A DNA stretch of 64,000 bases. Origin: Ramlibacter monticola (GTDB lineage Bacteria > Pseudomonadota > Gammaproteobacteria > Burkholderiales > Burkholderiaceae_C). The position numbers and the translations under genes were made by a program. Below, piece by piece: positions 26,990 through 34,243 of this stretch (position 1 is its first letter; each line of letters begins with the position of its first letter). Below the pieces are notes generated by a model that did no database searches, was not told where the DNA came from, and worked only from the letters and a program-made list of their open reading frames with translations. The DNA is taken from assembly GCF_016722785.1 (NCBI RefSeq), contig NZ_JAEQNE010000009.1, positions 167,085-231,084 on the forward strand, written 5' to 3'.

Positions 26990-27505
26990 ATGGACATGAG
27001 CGCAGGCGGCGTGACCGTCGGGGTCGTGATGGGCTCCAGCAGCGACTGGGACACCCTGCAGAACGCAGTGGCGATCCTGCAGGATTTCGGGATCGCCCAC
27101 GAGGCGAAGGTCGTTTCGGCGCACCGGATGCCGGACGACATGTTCGCCTATGCGGAGGCGGCGGCCGGCCGCGGCCTGAAGGCCATCATCGCCGGCGCGG
27201 GCGGTGCCGCCCACCTGCCCGGCATGCTGGCCGCCAAGACCACGGTGCCGGTGCTGGGCGTGCCGGTCGCCAGCCGCCACCTGCAGGGCGTCGATTCGCT
27301 GCACAGCATCGTGCAGATGCCCAAGGGCATCCCGGTGGCCACCTTCGCCATCGGCGCGGCCGGGGCCGCCAACGCGGCGCTGTTCGCGGTCGCCATGCTC
27401 GCCACGGGCGATGCGGATCTGCGCGCCAGGCTGGAGGCCTTCCGCACCCGGCAGACCGAGGCGGCGCGCGCCATGACGCTGCCGCCGCCGCGGGACCCGG
27501 CATGA
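26990..27505 (+). CDS. purE: 5-(carboxyamino)imidazole ribonucleotide mutase
   Basis: A 171-residue class I PurE that converts N5-CAIR to CAIR. Motifs: VGVVMGSSSDW near residue 10, VVSAHRMPDDMF (catalytic His) and GAGGAAHLPGMLA. A second ATG six bases downstream is better placed relative to the GGGAA at 26981-26985 and may be the real start. The purK gene follows after 91 bp containing a hairpin element. Confidence 0.96.
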   Translation: MDMSAGGVTVGVVMGSSSDWDTLQNAVAILQDFGIAHEAKVVSAHRMPDDMFAYAEAAAGRGLKAIIAGAGGAAHLPGMLAAKTTVPVLGVPVASRHLQGVDSLHSIVQMPKGIPVATFAIGAAGAANAALFAVAMLATGDADLRARLEAFRTRQTEAARAMTLPPPRDPA

Positions 27506-27533
27506 GCGCCGCACGGCCGCCCGAAGGCGCTCG

Positions 27534-27555
27534 CCCCCTCCGCTTGCGGAGGGGG
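27534..27555 (+). repeat. GC-hairpin element between purE and purK
   Basis: A perfect 10-bp stem (CCCCCTCCGC with 27546-27555) and 2-base loop, followed by a tract ending in GGGGGAGG that serves as the purK ribosome site. There is no U tract, so it is not a standard terminator. Similar C-run/G-run hairpins occur at 33553, 45703 and 50069. Confidence 0.7.
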
Positions 27556-27596
27556 GAGGCGGAGCACGCAGTGCGGAGCCTGGGGGAGGTTATCCA

Positions 27597-28757
27597 GTGA
27601 CCGTGCTCCTGCCCGGCTCCACGCTCGGCGTGATGGGCGGCGGCCAGCTCGGTCGCATGTTCGTGCACGCCGCCCAGCGCATGGGCTACTTCACCGCGGT
27701 GCTCGACCCGGACGAGGGCAGCCCCGCCGGCCGCGTGAGCCACCACCACGTGCGCGCCGACTACCTCGACGAACTGGGTCTTGCCGCGCTATGCGGCCAC
27801 AGCGACGCCATCACGACCGAGTTCGAGAACGTGCCGGCGGAGGCGCTCGCGCGCCTGGCGGAGCACCGACCGGTGGCGCCGGCCGCCGACGCCGTCGCCA
27901 TCGCCCAGGACCGCGCCGCGGAAAAGGCGCACTTCACGCGCTGCGGCGTCGCCTGCGCCCCGTACGCGGTGATCGCCGGCGGGAAGCTGCCCGCCGCCGT
28001 GGGCGACGACCTGTTCCCCGGCATCCTCAAGACGGCGCGCCTGGGCTACGACGGCAAGGGCCAGGTCCGCGTGAATTCGCGCGCCGAGCTCCAGGCCGCC
28101 TGGGACGGCCTCAAGCGCGCCGACTGCGTGCTGGAAAAGATGCTGCCGCTGGCCTTCGAGTGCTCGGTGGTGGTGGCGCGCGGCCGCGACGGCGCCGTGG
28201 TGCACCTGCCGGTGCAGCGCAACCTGCACCGCGGCGGCATCCTCGCCGTGACCGAGGTCCACGAGACCTGCGTGCCGGCCGCGCAGGCCCTGCGCGCCAT
28301 CGAGGCCGCCAAGGCGATCGCCGAGGGCCTGCAGTACGTCGGCGTGCTGTGCATCGAGTTCTTCGGGCTCGAGGATGGCGCGCTGGTCGTCAACGAGATG
28401 GCGCCGCGGCCGCACAACAGCGGCCACTGGAGCATCGAAGGGGCCGACGTCTCGCAGTTCGAGTTGCAGGTGCGCACGCTCGCGGGCCTGCCGCTGGTGC
28501 AACCGCGGCAGCACAGCCCCGCCGTGATGCTCAACCTGCTGGGCGATCTCTGGTTCCCCGACGGCGCCACGGCGGCGCGCACGCCCGACTGGGCCGGCGT
28601 GCTGTGCCTGCCCGGCACCCACCTGCACCTGTACGGCAAGACCGAGGCACGGCGCGGCCGCAAGATGGGCCACCTCACCGTGACCGGGCCGAGCGTGGAG
28701 TCCGTCCGCGACACGGCGCTCGAGGCCGCGCAGCGCCTGGGCATCGAGCCGTTCTGA
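27597..28757 (+). CDS. purK: 5-(carboxyamino)imidazole ribonucleotide synthase
   Basis: A 386-residue ATP-grasp enzyme making N5-CAIR from AIR, bicarbonate and ATP, the substrate for the adjacent PurE. The start is GTG 27597 with GGGGGAGG seven bases upstream. Visible motifs: TLGVMGGGQLGRMF near residue 10, LKTARLGYDGKGQ, ECSVVVARG, and the metal-binding end NEMAPRPHNSGHWSIEG. The Sua5 gene starts five bases after its stop. Confidence 0.97.
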   Translation: MTVLLPGSTLGVMGGGQLGRMFVHAAQRMGYFTAVLDPDEGSPAGRVSHHHVRADYLDELGLAALCGHSDAITTEFENVPAEALARLAEHRPVAPAADAVAIAQDRAAEKAHFTRCGVACAPYAVIAGGKLPAAVGDDLFPGILKTARLGYDGKGQVRVNSRAELQAAWDGLKRADCVLEKMLPLAFECSVVVARGRDGAVVHLPVQRNLHRGGILAVTEVHETCVPAAQALRAIEAAKAIAEGLQYVGVLCIEFFGLEDGALVVNEMAPRPHNSGHWSIEGADVSQFELQVRTLAGLPLVQPRQHSPAVMLNLLGDLWFPDGATAARTPDWAGVLCLPGTHLHLYGKTEARRGRKMGHLTVTGPSVESVRDTALEAAQRLGIEPF

Positions 28758-28761
28758 GCCC

Positions 28762-29751
28762 ATGATCCTCGACGGACGACAGGACAGCTCCATCGCCGAA
28801 GCCGCGCGCGTCCTCGCCGCCGGCGGGCTGATCGCGTTCCCCACCGAAACCGTCTACGGCCTCGGCGCCGATGCGGGCAGCGACCGCGCGGTGGCCGGCA
28901 TCTTCGCCGCCAAGGGCCGGCCCAGCGACCACCCGCTGATCGTGCACGTGCCGGATGCCGCGGCCGCCGGCCGCTTCGCCGCCGGGATCCCGCCGGTCGC
29001 CCAGCGGCTGATGGACGCCTTCTGGCCCGGGCCGCTCACGCTGATCCTGCCGCGCCGCCCCGACGTCGGACGCGCGGCGGCGGGCGGCCAGGACACGATC
29101 GGGCTGCGCTGCCCGGCGCACCCGGTCGCCCACGCGCTGCTGCTCGCCTGCGCCGGCGGCACGCCGCCGGTGTACGGCCTCGCCGGCCCCAGCGCCAACC
29201 GCTTCGGCCGGGTCAGCCCCACCACGGCGGCGCACGTGCAGGGCGAGTTCGGCGACACCCTGCCGGTGCTCGATGGCGGCCCGACGGCCGTCGGCATCGA
29301 GTCGGCCATCGTCGACTGCACGCGCGGGGTGCCGGTGCTGCTGCGCCCGGGCATGCTCACCCGCGCGCAGATCGAGGCCGCCTGCGGCGAACGGGTCTGG
29401 TTGCCGGAAGAGCGCTCCGAAGCGGGCCCGCGCGCCTCCGGCACGCTGGCCTCGCACTACGCCCCCGAGGCGCGGGTGCGGCTGATGGACGGCAGGAGCC
29501 TGCAGACCGCGCTGGACGTGCTGGGCCCCGACTCCGTCGCGGTCGCGGTCTACGCCCGCAGCGCCCTGCGCACCCGCACCCCGCACTACCGGCGCATGCC
29601 CGACGACGCGGCCGAGACCGCGCGCCAGCTGTTCGCGGTGCTGCGCGATTTCGACGCCGCGGGGGTCAAGCTGATCTGGGTCGAGACGCCGCCGGAAGGG
29701 CCGGAGTGGGACGGCGTGCGCGACCGGCTGCACCGCGCGGCGGCCGGCTGA
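28762..29751 (+). CDS. L-threonylcarbamoyladenylate synthase (Sua5 type)
   Basis: A 329-residue enzyme making threonylcarbamoyl-AMP from threonine, bicarbonate and ATP for the universal tRNA t6A modification. The YrdC domain (about 1-200) shows GGLIAFPTETVYGLGADA, KGRPSDHPLIVHV and SANRFGRVSPTTAAHV. The C-terminal Sua5 domain (about 220-329) follows a linker with HYAPEARVRL, so this is the long two-domain form rather than short TsaC. TsaB, which acts later in the same pathway, is encoded at 32257. Confidence 0.95.
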   Translation: MILDGRQDSSIAEAARVLAAGGLIAFPTETVYGLGADAGSDRAVAGIFAAKGRPSDHPLIVHVPDAAAAGRFAAGIPPVAQRLMDAFWPGPLTLILPRRPDVGRAAAGGQDTIGLRCPAHPVAHALLLACAGGTPPVYGLAGPSANRFGRVSPTTAAHVQGEFGDTLPVLDGGPTAVGIESAIVDCTRGVPVLLRPGMLTRAQIEAACGERVWLPEERSEAGPRASGTLASHYAPEARVRLMDGRSLQTALDVLGPDSVAVAVYARSALRTRTPHYRRMPDDAAETARQLFAVLRDFDAAGVKLIWVETPPEGPEWDGVRDRLHRAAAG

Positions 29752-29785
29752 GCGGCGCCCCGGCTGGGCGGCGCCCGGCCGCCGC
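29737..29785 (+). terminator. Nested GC hairpin at the 3' end of the Sua5 gene
   Basis: An 11-bp inverted repeat (29737-29747 with 29775-29785) encloses a smaller GGCGCC pair. The left arm lies inside the last codons of the Sua5 gene. No U tract follows, so factor-independent termination is uncertain. Confidence 0.35.
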
Positions 29786-29839
29786 TTACGAGTGCTTCAC
29801 GTGCCCTCGCTAAACTCACCGGTTTCATCGGAGATTCAA

Positions 29840-30808
29840 ATGGCTTTTCAGTGGTTGCGCCGGGCGTGCCTGCTCGCCGCCTGCGCGTCGGCCCTGGTGG
29901 TAGCCGCCTGCGGCGGCGGCTCGATCGTGTCCGGCTTCACCCCCGCGCGCGTCGTCGCCTTCGGGGACGCCATGGGCGACCTCGGCCAGAACGGCAGCCG
30001 CTACACCATCAACGACGGCTCGGGCAACAACAACTGGACGCTCCAGGTGGCCAATTCCTATGGGCGCCCGCTGGCGGCCAGCGCCGCCGGCGGCCTGTCC
30101 TTCGCCACCGGCAATGCGCGCGTGGTCGCCACGCCCGACGCGGCCGGCAACGCCGCCACGCCGACGATCCAGCAGCAGATCGACGGCTTCCTGGCGTCCG
30201 GCACCCTGAGCGAGACGGACCTGGTCCTGGTGAGCGGCGGCACCTCCGACCTCATCGTGGAAGTCCAGGCGGTCCTCGCGGGGACCCAGACCGAGGACCA
30301 GATGCGGGCCAAGCTCGAAACCGCCGCCCGCGCCCTCAGTGCGCAGGTGCAGCGGCTGGTGGATGCCGGCGCCCACCACGTCGCCATCGCGGGGCCCTAC
30401 AACCTGGGGCGCTCGGCCTGGGCGAACCCCGCCCAGACGGGCCAGAGCGGACTGATGGAAAACGCCACCCGGACGTTCAACCGGCGCCTGGTGGCGTCGA
30501 TGGTGAATCTCGGCGCCAATGTCCTGTACGTGGACTTCGAGCAGCAGATCAACCTGGCCACCGCCAACCCGGGCGACGGCGCCTTCGCGCTCAGCAACGT
30601 GACCACGGTGGTATGCACCTCGGTCGATCCGGGCCCCGGCATCGGCACGGGCGCGGGCCAGGTGAATTCCAACCTCTGCACGCCGTCCACGCTGGTTGCC
30701 GGCGCGGATTCCACGCGTTTCCTGTGGGCCGACCGGGTCTACCCGACGCCGCGCGGGCACCAGATCCTCGGCGAATTCGCCTTCAACCAGATCCACAACC
30801 GCTGGTAG
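29840..30808 (+). CDS. SGNH/GDSL-fold lipoprotein with degenerate active site
   Basis: A 322-residue lipoprotein (lipobox VAAC; GGAGA six bases before the ATG). The fold resembles GDSL esterases of the autotransporter/lipase class: a first strand and turn VVAFGDAMGDLG, a glycine loop AGGLSFATGNARV, a block III-like VLVSGGTSDLIVE and a C-terminal DRVYPTPRGHQILGEF. However, the nucleophile position is Ala44 (GDAM, not GDSL), block III has TSD where GxND is expected, and the catalytic His of DxxHPT is Tyr301. Three of the four catalytic blocks are therefore altered, which points to a binding or structural protein rather than an esterase. Fold assignment is good; loss of catalysis is inference. 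Confidence 0.75.
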   Translation: MAFQWLRRACLLAACASALVVAACGGGSIVSGFTPARVVAFGDAMGDLGQNGSRYTINDGSGNNNWTLQVANSYGRPLAASAAGGLSFATGNARVVATPDAAGNAATPTIQQQIDGFLASGTLSETDLVLVSGGTSDLIVEVQAVLAGTQTEDQMRAKLETAARALSAQVQRLVDAGAHHVAIAGPYNLGRSAWANPAQTGQSGLMENATRTFNRRLVASMVNLGANVLYVDFEQQINLATANPGDGAFALSNVTTVVCTSVDPGPGIGTGAGQVNSNLCTPSTLVAGADSTRFLWADRVYPTPRGHQILGEFAFNQIHNRW

Positions 30809-30812
30809 CGCC

Positions 30813-32216
30813 TCATTGCTGGCGCGCCGCCCATTCGACCAGCGCCTGCACGGCGGGCCGGATGGCGGAGGCGCGGCGCGGGTGGTTGGCGATGGCCACC
30901 AGCACCCAGCGACGGCCCTGCTGGCCATGGACGTAGCCGGCCACGCCGGACACCTCGTTCAGGCTGCCGGTCTTCAGGTGCGCCAGGCCGACGTTCTGGC
31001 GCTGCCGGCGCAGCGTGCCGTCGAGCCCCAGCGCGGGCAGGGAGGCGGCGAGGTCCGGCATCAGCGGCGACACCCACGCGACCTGCAGCAGCTGCCCGAG
31101 CTGGCGCGCCGTGAAGCTCTCGGTGCGCGACAGGCCGGAGCCGTTCTCCGTCACCGGCGGCTCGCTGCCGATGCGCTCGCGCCACCAGGTGCGCAGCACC
31201 TCGCGCGAGGCCTCGAAGCTGCCGGTGCCGCGCTGCTGCAGGCTCAGGGTGAGGAACACCTGCTGGGCCATCACGTTGTTGCTGAACTTGTTGATGTCGC
31301 GGATCACCTCCGCGAGCGGCGGCGAGGCGAACTCGAAGGCCGGCTTCAGCCCCGCCGGCACCGTGCCGTCGCGCACTTGGCCCCCCAGGCGGCCGCCCAT
31401 GTCGCGCCAGCTCGCCGCGATCGCGCGCGGCGTGTAGGCCGCCGGCTCCGGCCAGGCCAGCTGCCAGACCCGCTCGCCGCAGGCGGCGGGGAAGCGGCCG
31501 CCGAAGCGCACCTGCGCGGGGTTGCGGAAATCGGCGGCCAGCGCGGTGATCCAGTCGCCGCATTCGGCGCCGTTGGCCAGGGGCACGCTGGCAGGCCATT
31601 GCACGCCGGCCAGCGGCGGCTCGGCGCGCACGCGCGCGGCGCCGCCCTCGGGCGTGAAGCTGAGGGTGACGGCCTTGTAGTTCACCAGCAGGGCGTCCGG
31701 GCTGGCGTTGTAGGGGCGCAGGGGCTGGCCGTCGAAGGCCGCGGGGTCGTGCGGCGGCAGCGCGAAGGCGCTGCGATCCAGCACGATGTCGCCGGTGATG
31801 CTGCGCACGCCGAGCGACTGCACCTGGTGCAGCAGCAGCCAGAGCCGCTCCATCACCAGCTTCGGGTCGCCCTGGCCCCGCAGGACCAGGTTGCCCTGCA
31901 GCACGCCGTCGCGGACCGGCCCGTCGAAGTAGACCGGCGTCGTCCAGGCGAAGGTCGGGCCCAGCAGCTCCAGCGCCGCGAAGGTGGTCGCCAGCTTCGC
32001 CACCGACGCCGGATTGACGGGCGCGTCCACCCGGTGGGCGATGCGCGGCGGGCCGCCTTCGGCGGGGGCCAGCAGCACCACCACGGAGTCCCGCGGCAGC
32101 TCGCCCTGGGCCAGCACCGCCTCGATCTCGGGCGGCAGAGGCTGGGCCAACAAGGGGGCGGCGGCCCAGGCCAACAGGCAGCAGGCGAGGCGGAACCAGC
32201 GCGGCATGCGCGCCAT
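30813..32216 (-). CDS. dacB: D-alanyl-D-alanine carboxypeptidase/endopeptidase (PBP4, DacB)
   Basis: A 467-residue periplasmic penicillin-binding protein of the S13 peptidase family that trims or opens peptidoglycan cross-links. A signal peptide (FRLACCLLAWAAAPLLAQ) is followed by the serine motif SVAK (Ser71), a large inserted domain, SNN (NKFSNNVMAQQ) and the KTG motif (AHLKTGSLNEVSG). ATG 32216 is used; 32207 is possible. It converges on the SGNH gene (4-bp gap) and is divergent from tsaB across 40 bp. Confidence 0.95.
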   Translation of the reverse strand: MARMPRWFRLACCLLAWAAAPLLAQPLPPEIEAVLAQGELPRDSVVVLLAPAEGGPPRIAHRVDAPVNPASVAKLATTFAALELLGPTFAWTTPVYFDGPVRDGVLQGNLVLRGQGDPKLVMERLWLLLHQVQSLGVRSITGDIVLDRSAFALPPHDPAAFDGQPLRPYNASPDALLVNYKAVTLSFTPEGGAARVRAEPPLAGVQWPASVPLANGAECGDWITALAADFRNPAQVRFGGRFPAACGERVWQLAWPEPAAYTPRAIAASWRDMGGRLGGQVRDGTVPAGLKPAFEFASPPLAEVIRDINKFSNNVMAQQVFLTLSLQQRGTGSFEASREVLRTWWRERIGSEPPVTENGSGLSRTESFTARQLGQLLQVAWVSPLMPDLAASLPALGLDGTLRRQRQNVGLAHLKTGSLNEVSGVAGYVHGQQGRRWVLVAIANHPRRASAIRPAVQALVEWAARQQ

Positions 32217-32256
32217 GATACGAACCTTCGATAATGGCGGGCTCGCCGGAACCGCC

Positions 32257-32973
32257 TTGAAACTGCTCGCCTTCGATACCAGCACGGAAACCCTCTCCCT
32301 CGCCGTCGGCCGCGGGGGCGGCCAGCCGGTGCTGGAGCGGACGGGGCCGGGCGGCGCCCAGGCCTCGGCCTCTCTGATCCCCGCGATCGAGGACTTGCTG
32401 GCGCAGGCCGGGCTGGCGCTGGACGAGCTGGATGCCATCGTCTTCGGTTGCGGCCCGGGCTCCTTCACCGGCTTGCGCACGGCCGCCGCCGTGGCGCAGG
32501 GCCTGGGTTTCGGCGCCGGGGTGCCGGTGCTGCCGGTCGAGACGCTGCTCGCGGTGGCCGAGGAGGCGCACGGCCGCACGGGGCTGGCGCGGGTGGTCGC
32601 GATGCTCGACGCGCGCATGGGGGAGGTCTACTTCGCCAGCTACGAACGGGTCGGCGCCGCCTGGATCACCCGCTCGCCCCCGGCGCTCGGCCGGCCCGAA
32701 GACGCCCCGGTGCCCGCCGGCTGGGGCATCGCCGGCAACGTGTTCGACTTGCACGCGGCGCGCTTGCCCGGCGCGGCCACCCATGTCCCGGCCCTGCCAA
32801 CCGCGGCGGCCCTGCTGCGGCTGGCGCCCTCCTTGCTGGCCGCCGGGGGGCCGCACGCGCCCGCACAGGCACTTCCGCTCTACATTCGCGACAAGGTGGC
32901 GCAAACTACCGAAGAGCGCGCCGCCGAACGGGCGCGCAAGGACCAGCGCCGCATCGCAGCCGATTCCCCATGA
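32257..32973 (+). CDS. tsaB: tRNA threonylcarbamoyladenosine biosynthesis protein TsaB
   Basis: A 238-residue ASKHA-fold partner of TsaD in t6A synthesis. It carries LLAFDTSTETLSLAVG at the N-terminus and the family signature FGCGPGSFTGLRTAAAVAQG. I chose TTG 32257 because TsaB proteins begin at MKLLAFDTST. In-frame ATGs at 32206 and 32215 would add 14 to 17 residues and overlap the start of dacB. A GATAAT -10-like box is at 32230-32235. The stop overlaps the rimI start (ATGA). Confidence 0.93.
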   Translation: MKLLAFDTSTETLSLAVGRGGGQPVLERTGPGGAQASASLIPAIEDLLAQAGLALDELDAIVFGCGPGSFTGLRTAAAVAQGLGFGAGVPVLPVETLLAVAEEAHGRTGLARVVAMLDARMGEVYFASYERVGAAWITRSPPALGRPEDAPVPAGWGIAGNVFDLHAARLPGAATHVPALPTAAALLRLAPSLLAAGGPHAPAQALPLYIRDKVAQTTEERAAERARKDQRRIAADSP

Positions 32974-33434
32974 GCGCAGTCTTCAAGACCATCGAAGCGG
33001 GCTTCGAGCCCATGACCGAGGCCCGGCTCGACGAGGTGGTGGCCATCGAACGCCGCGCCTACGACCACCCTTGGACCCGCGGCAACTTCTCCGATTCGCT
33101 GCGTTCCGGCTACCGGGCCCAGCTGCTGTGCGCCGGCGAGACGACGCTGGGCTACTTCGTGGCCATGCAGGGCGTCGACGAGGTGCACCTGCTGAACATC
33201 ACCGTCGACGTGCCCTACCAGGGCCAGGGCTGGGGCCGCATCCTGCTGGACGCCGTGGCGCTGTGGGCGCGCTCGGAGAACGCGCACTGGGTCTGGCTGG
33301 AGGTGCGCACCAGCAACACGCGGGCGCAGGACGTGTACGAGCGCTACGGCTACCGGCGCGTGGGGGAGCGCAAGAACTACTACCCCGCCGCGCAGGGCCG
33401 CGAAGACGCGATCGTCATGAGCTACAAGCTATGA
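32970..33434 (+). CDS. rimI: Ribosomal protein S18-alanine N-acetyltransferase RimI
   Basis: A 154-residue GNAT acetyltransferase that modifies the N-terminus of ribosomal protein S18. The acetyl-CoA loop (VPYQGQGWGRILLDAVALWA) and the typical RimI ending (YERYGYRRVGERKNYYPA ... DAIVMSY) are present. It overlaps tsaB and the udg gene by four bases each, giving a tightly coupled tsaB-rimI-udg operon, an order widespread in betaproteobacteria. Confidence 0.95.
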   Translation: MSAVFKTIEAGFEPMTEARLDEVVAIERRAYDHPWTRGNFSDSLRSGYRAQLLCAGETTLGYFVAMQGVDEVHLLNITVDVPYQGQGWGRILLDAVALWARSENAHWVWLEVRTSNTRAQDVYERYGYRRVGERKNYYPAAQGREDAIVMSYKL

Positions 33435-34243
33435 GCCTGGACCTCGACGAGCGCCAGCGCGCGATGCTCGCGGAAATTGGCGTGCGGGTCTTCGCCCCGG
33501 ACGCCAATTTCGTCGAGCACCGCCCTGCGCCTGCTGACGGCACCCCCCCTGGTCCCCCCCGCCAAGCGGGGGGGAGTGCGGACCTTCGGCCCGCAGGACT
33601 GGGGCAACCGTCTTCGGAATCGGCTTCCCGCCCGGCACCCGTCGTCGCCGAAGCCCCCATGCGGCAGCGCATGCCCGGCGTCACGGAGATGGACTGGGAC
33701 GCCCTCGGCCAGTCCGTGGCCGCCTGCCGCGCCTGCCGCCTGTGCGAAGGCCGCACCAACACCGTCTTCGGCGTCGGCGACCTGCAGGCGGACTGGATGG
33801 TGATCGGCGAGGCCCCCGGGGAGAACGAGGACCTGCAGGGGGAGCCTTTCGTCGGCCAGGCCGGCAAGCTGCTGGACAACATGCTCGCCGCGCTGGCCAT
33901 CGGCCGCCGCAAGGGCGTCTACATCGCCAACGTGCTGAAGTGCCGGCCGCCCGGCAACCGCAATCCGCTGCCGGAGGAGATCGCGCAATGCGAGCCCTTC
34001 CTGCGCCGGCAGGTCGAGCTCCTGCAGCCCAAGATCATCCTGGCCATGGGGCGTTTCGCCGTCCAGACGCTGCTGCAGACCACCGAACCCTTGGGCCGCC
34101 TGCGCGGCCGCGTCCACCGCTACCACGACGTGCCGGTGGTCGTCACCTACCACCCCGCCTACCTGCTGCGCAACCTGCCGGACAAGGCCAAGGCCTGGGC
34201 CGACCTGTGCCTGGCGCAGGAGGTCATGCGCAAGTTGTCCTAG
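33431..34243 (+). CDS. Uracil-DNA glycosylase, family 4 (iron-sulfur)
   Basis: A 270-residue DNA-repair enzyme removing uracil from DNA. The catalytic core (about 85-270) has the cysteine pair in ACRACRLC (residues 98-105), the uracil-binding GEAPGENEDLQGEPFVGQAG, a second cysteine pair (LKCRPPGNRNP ... QCEPF, 15 residues apart) and VTYHPAYLLR. The four cysteines fit a 4Fe-4S cluster. The N-terminal 75 residues are an unstructured, Pro-rich extension. Part of it (about residues 41-49) is encoded by a GC hairpin resembling intergenic repeats. The stop codon overlaps the convergent glycosyltransferase gene. Confidence 0.95.
   Translation: MSLDLDERQRAMLAEIGVRVFAPDANFVEHRPAPADGTPPGPPRQAGGSADLRPAGLGQPSSESASRPAPVVAEAPMRQRMPGVTEMDWDALGQSVAACRACRLCEGRTNTVFGVGDLQADWMVIGEAPGENEDLQGEPFVGQAGKLLDNMLAALAIGRRKGVYIANVLKCRPPGNRNPLPEEIAQCEPFLRRQVELLQPKIILAMGRFAVQTLLQTTEPLGRLRGRVHRYHDVPVVVTYHPAYLLRNLPDKAKAWADLCLAQEVMRKLS
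33553..33575 (+). repeat. GC-hairpin element inside the udg coding region
   Basis: A perfect 10-bp stem (TCCCCCCCGC with 33566-33575) and a CAA loop lie in frame within the linker-coding part of udg. It is followed by a second dyad (GCGGACCTTCGGCCCGC, imperfect). The composition matches the intergenic hairpins at 27534 and 50069, which suggests a mobile palindromic repeat captured by the gene. Confidence 0.7.

Noticed and set aside
29792..29839. Longer start for the SGNH lipoprotein
   Set aside because: The added 16 residues precede a normal lipoprotein signal and have no ribosome site; GGAGA is correctly placed for ATG 29840.
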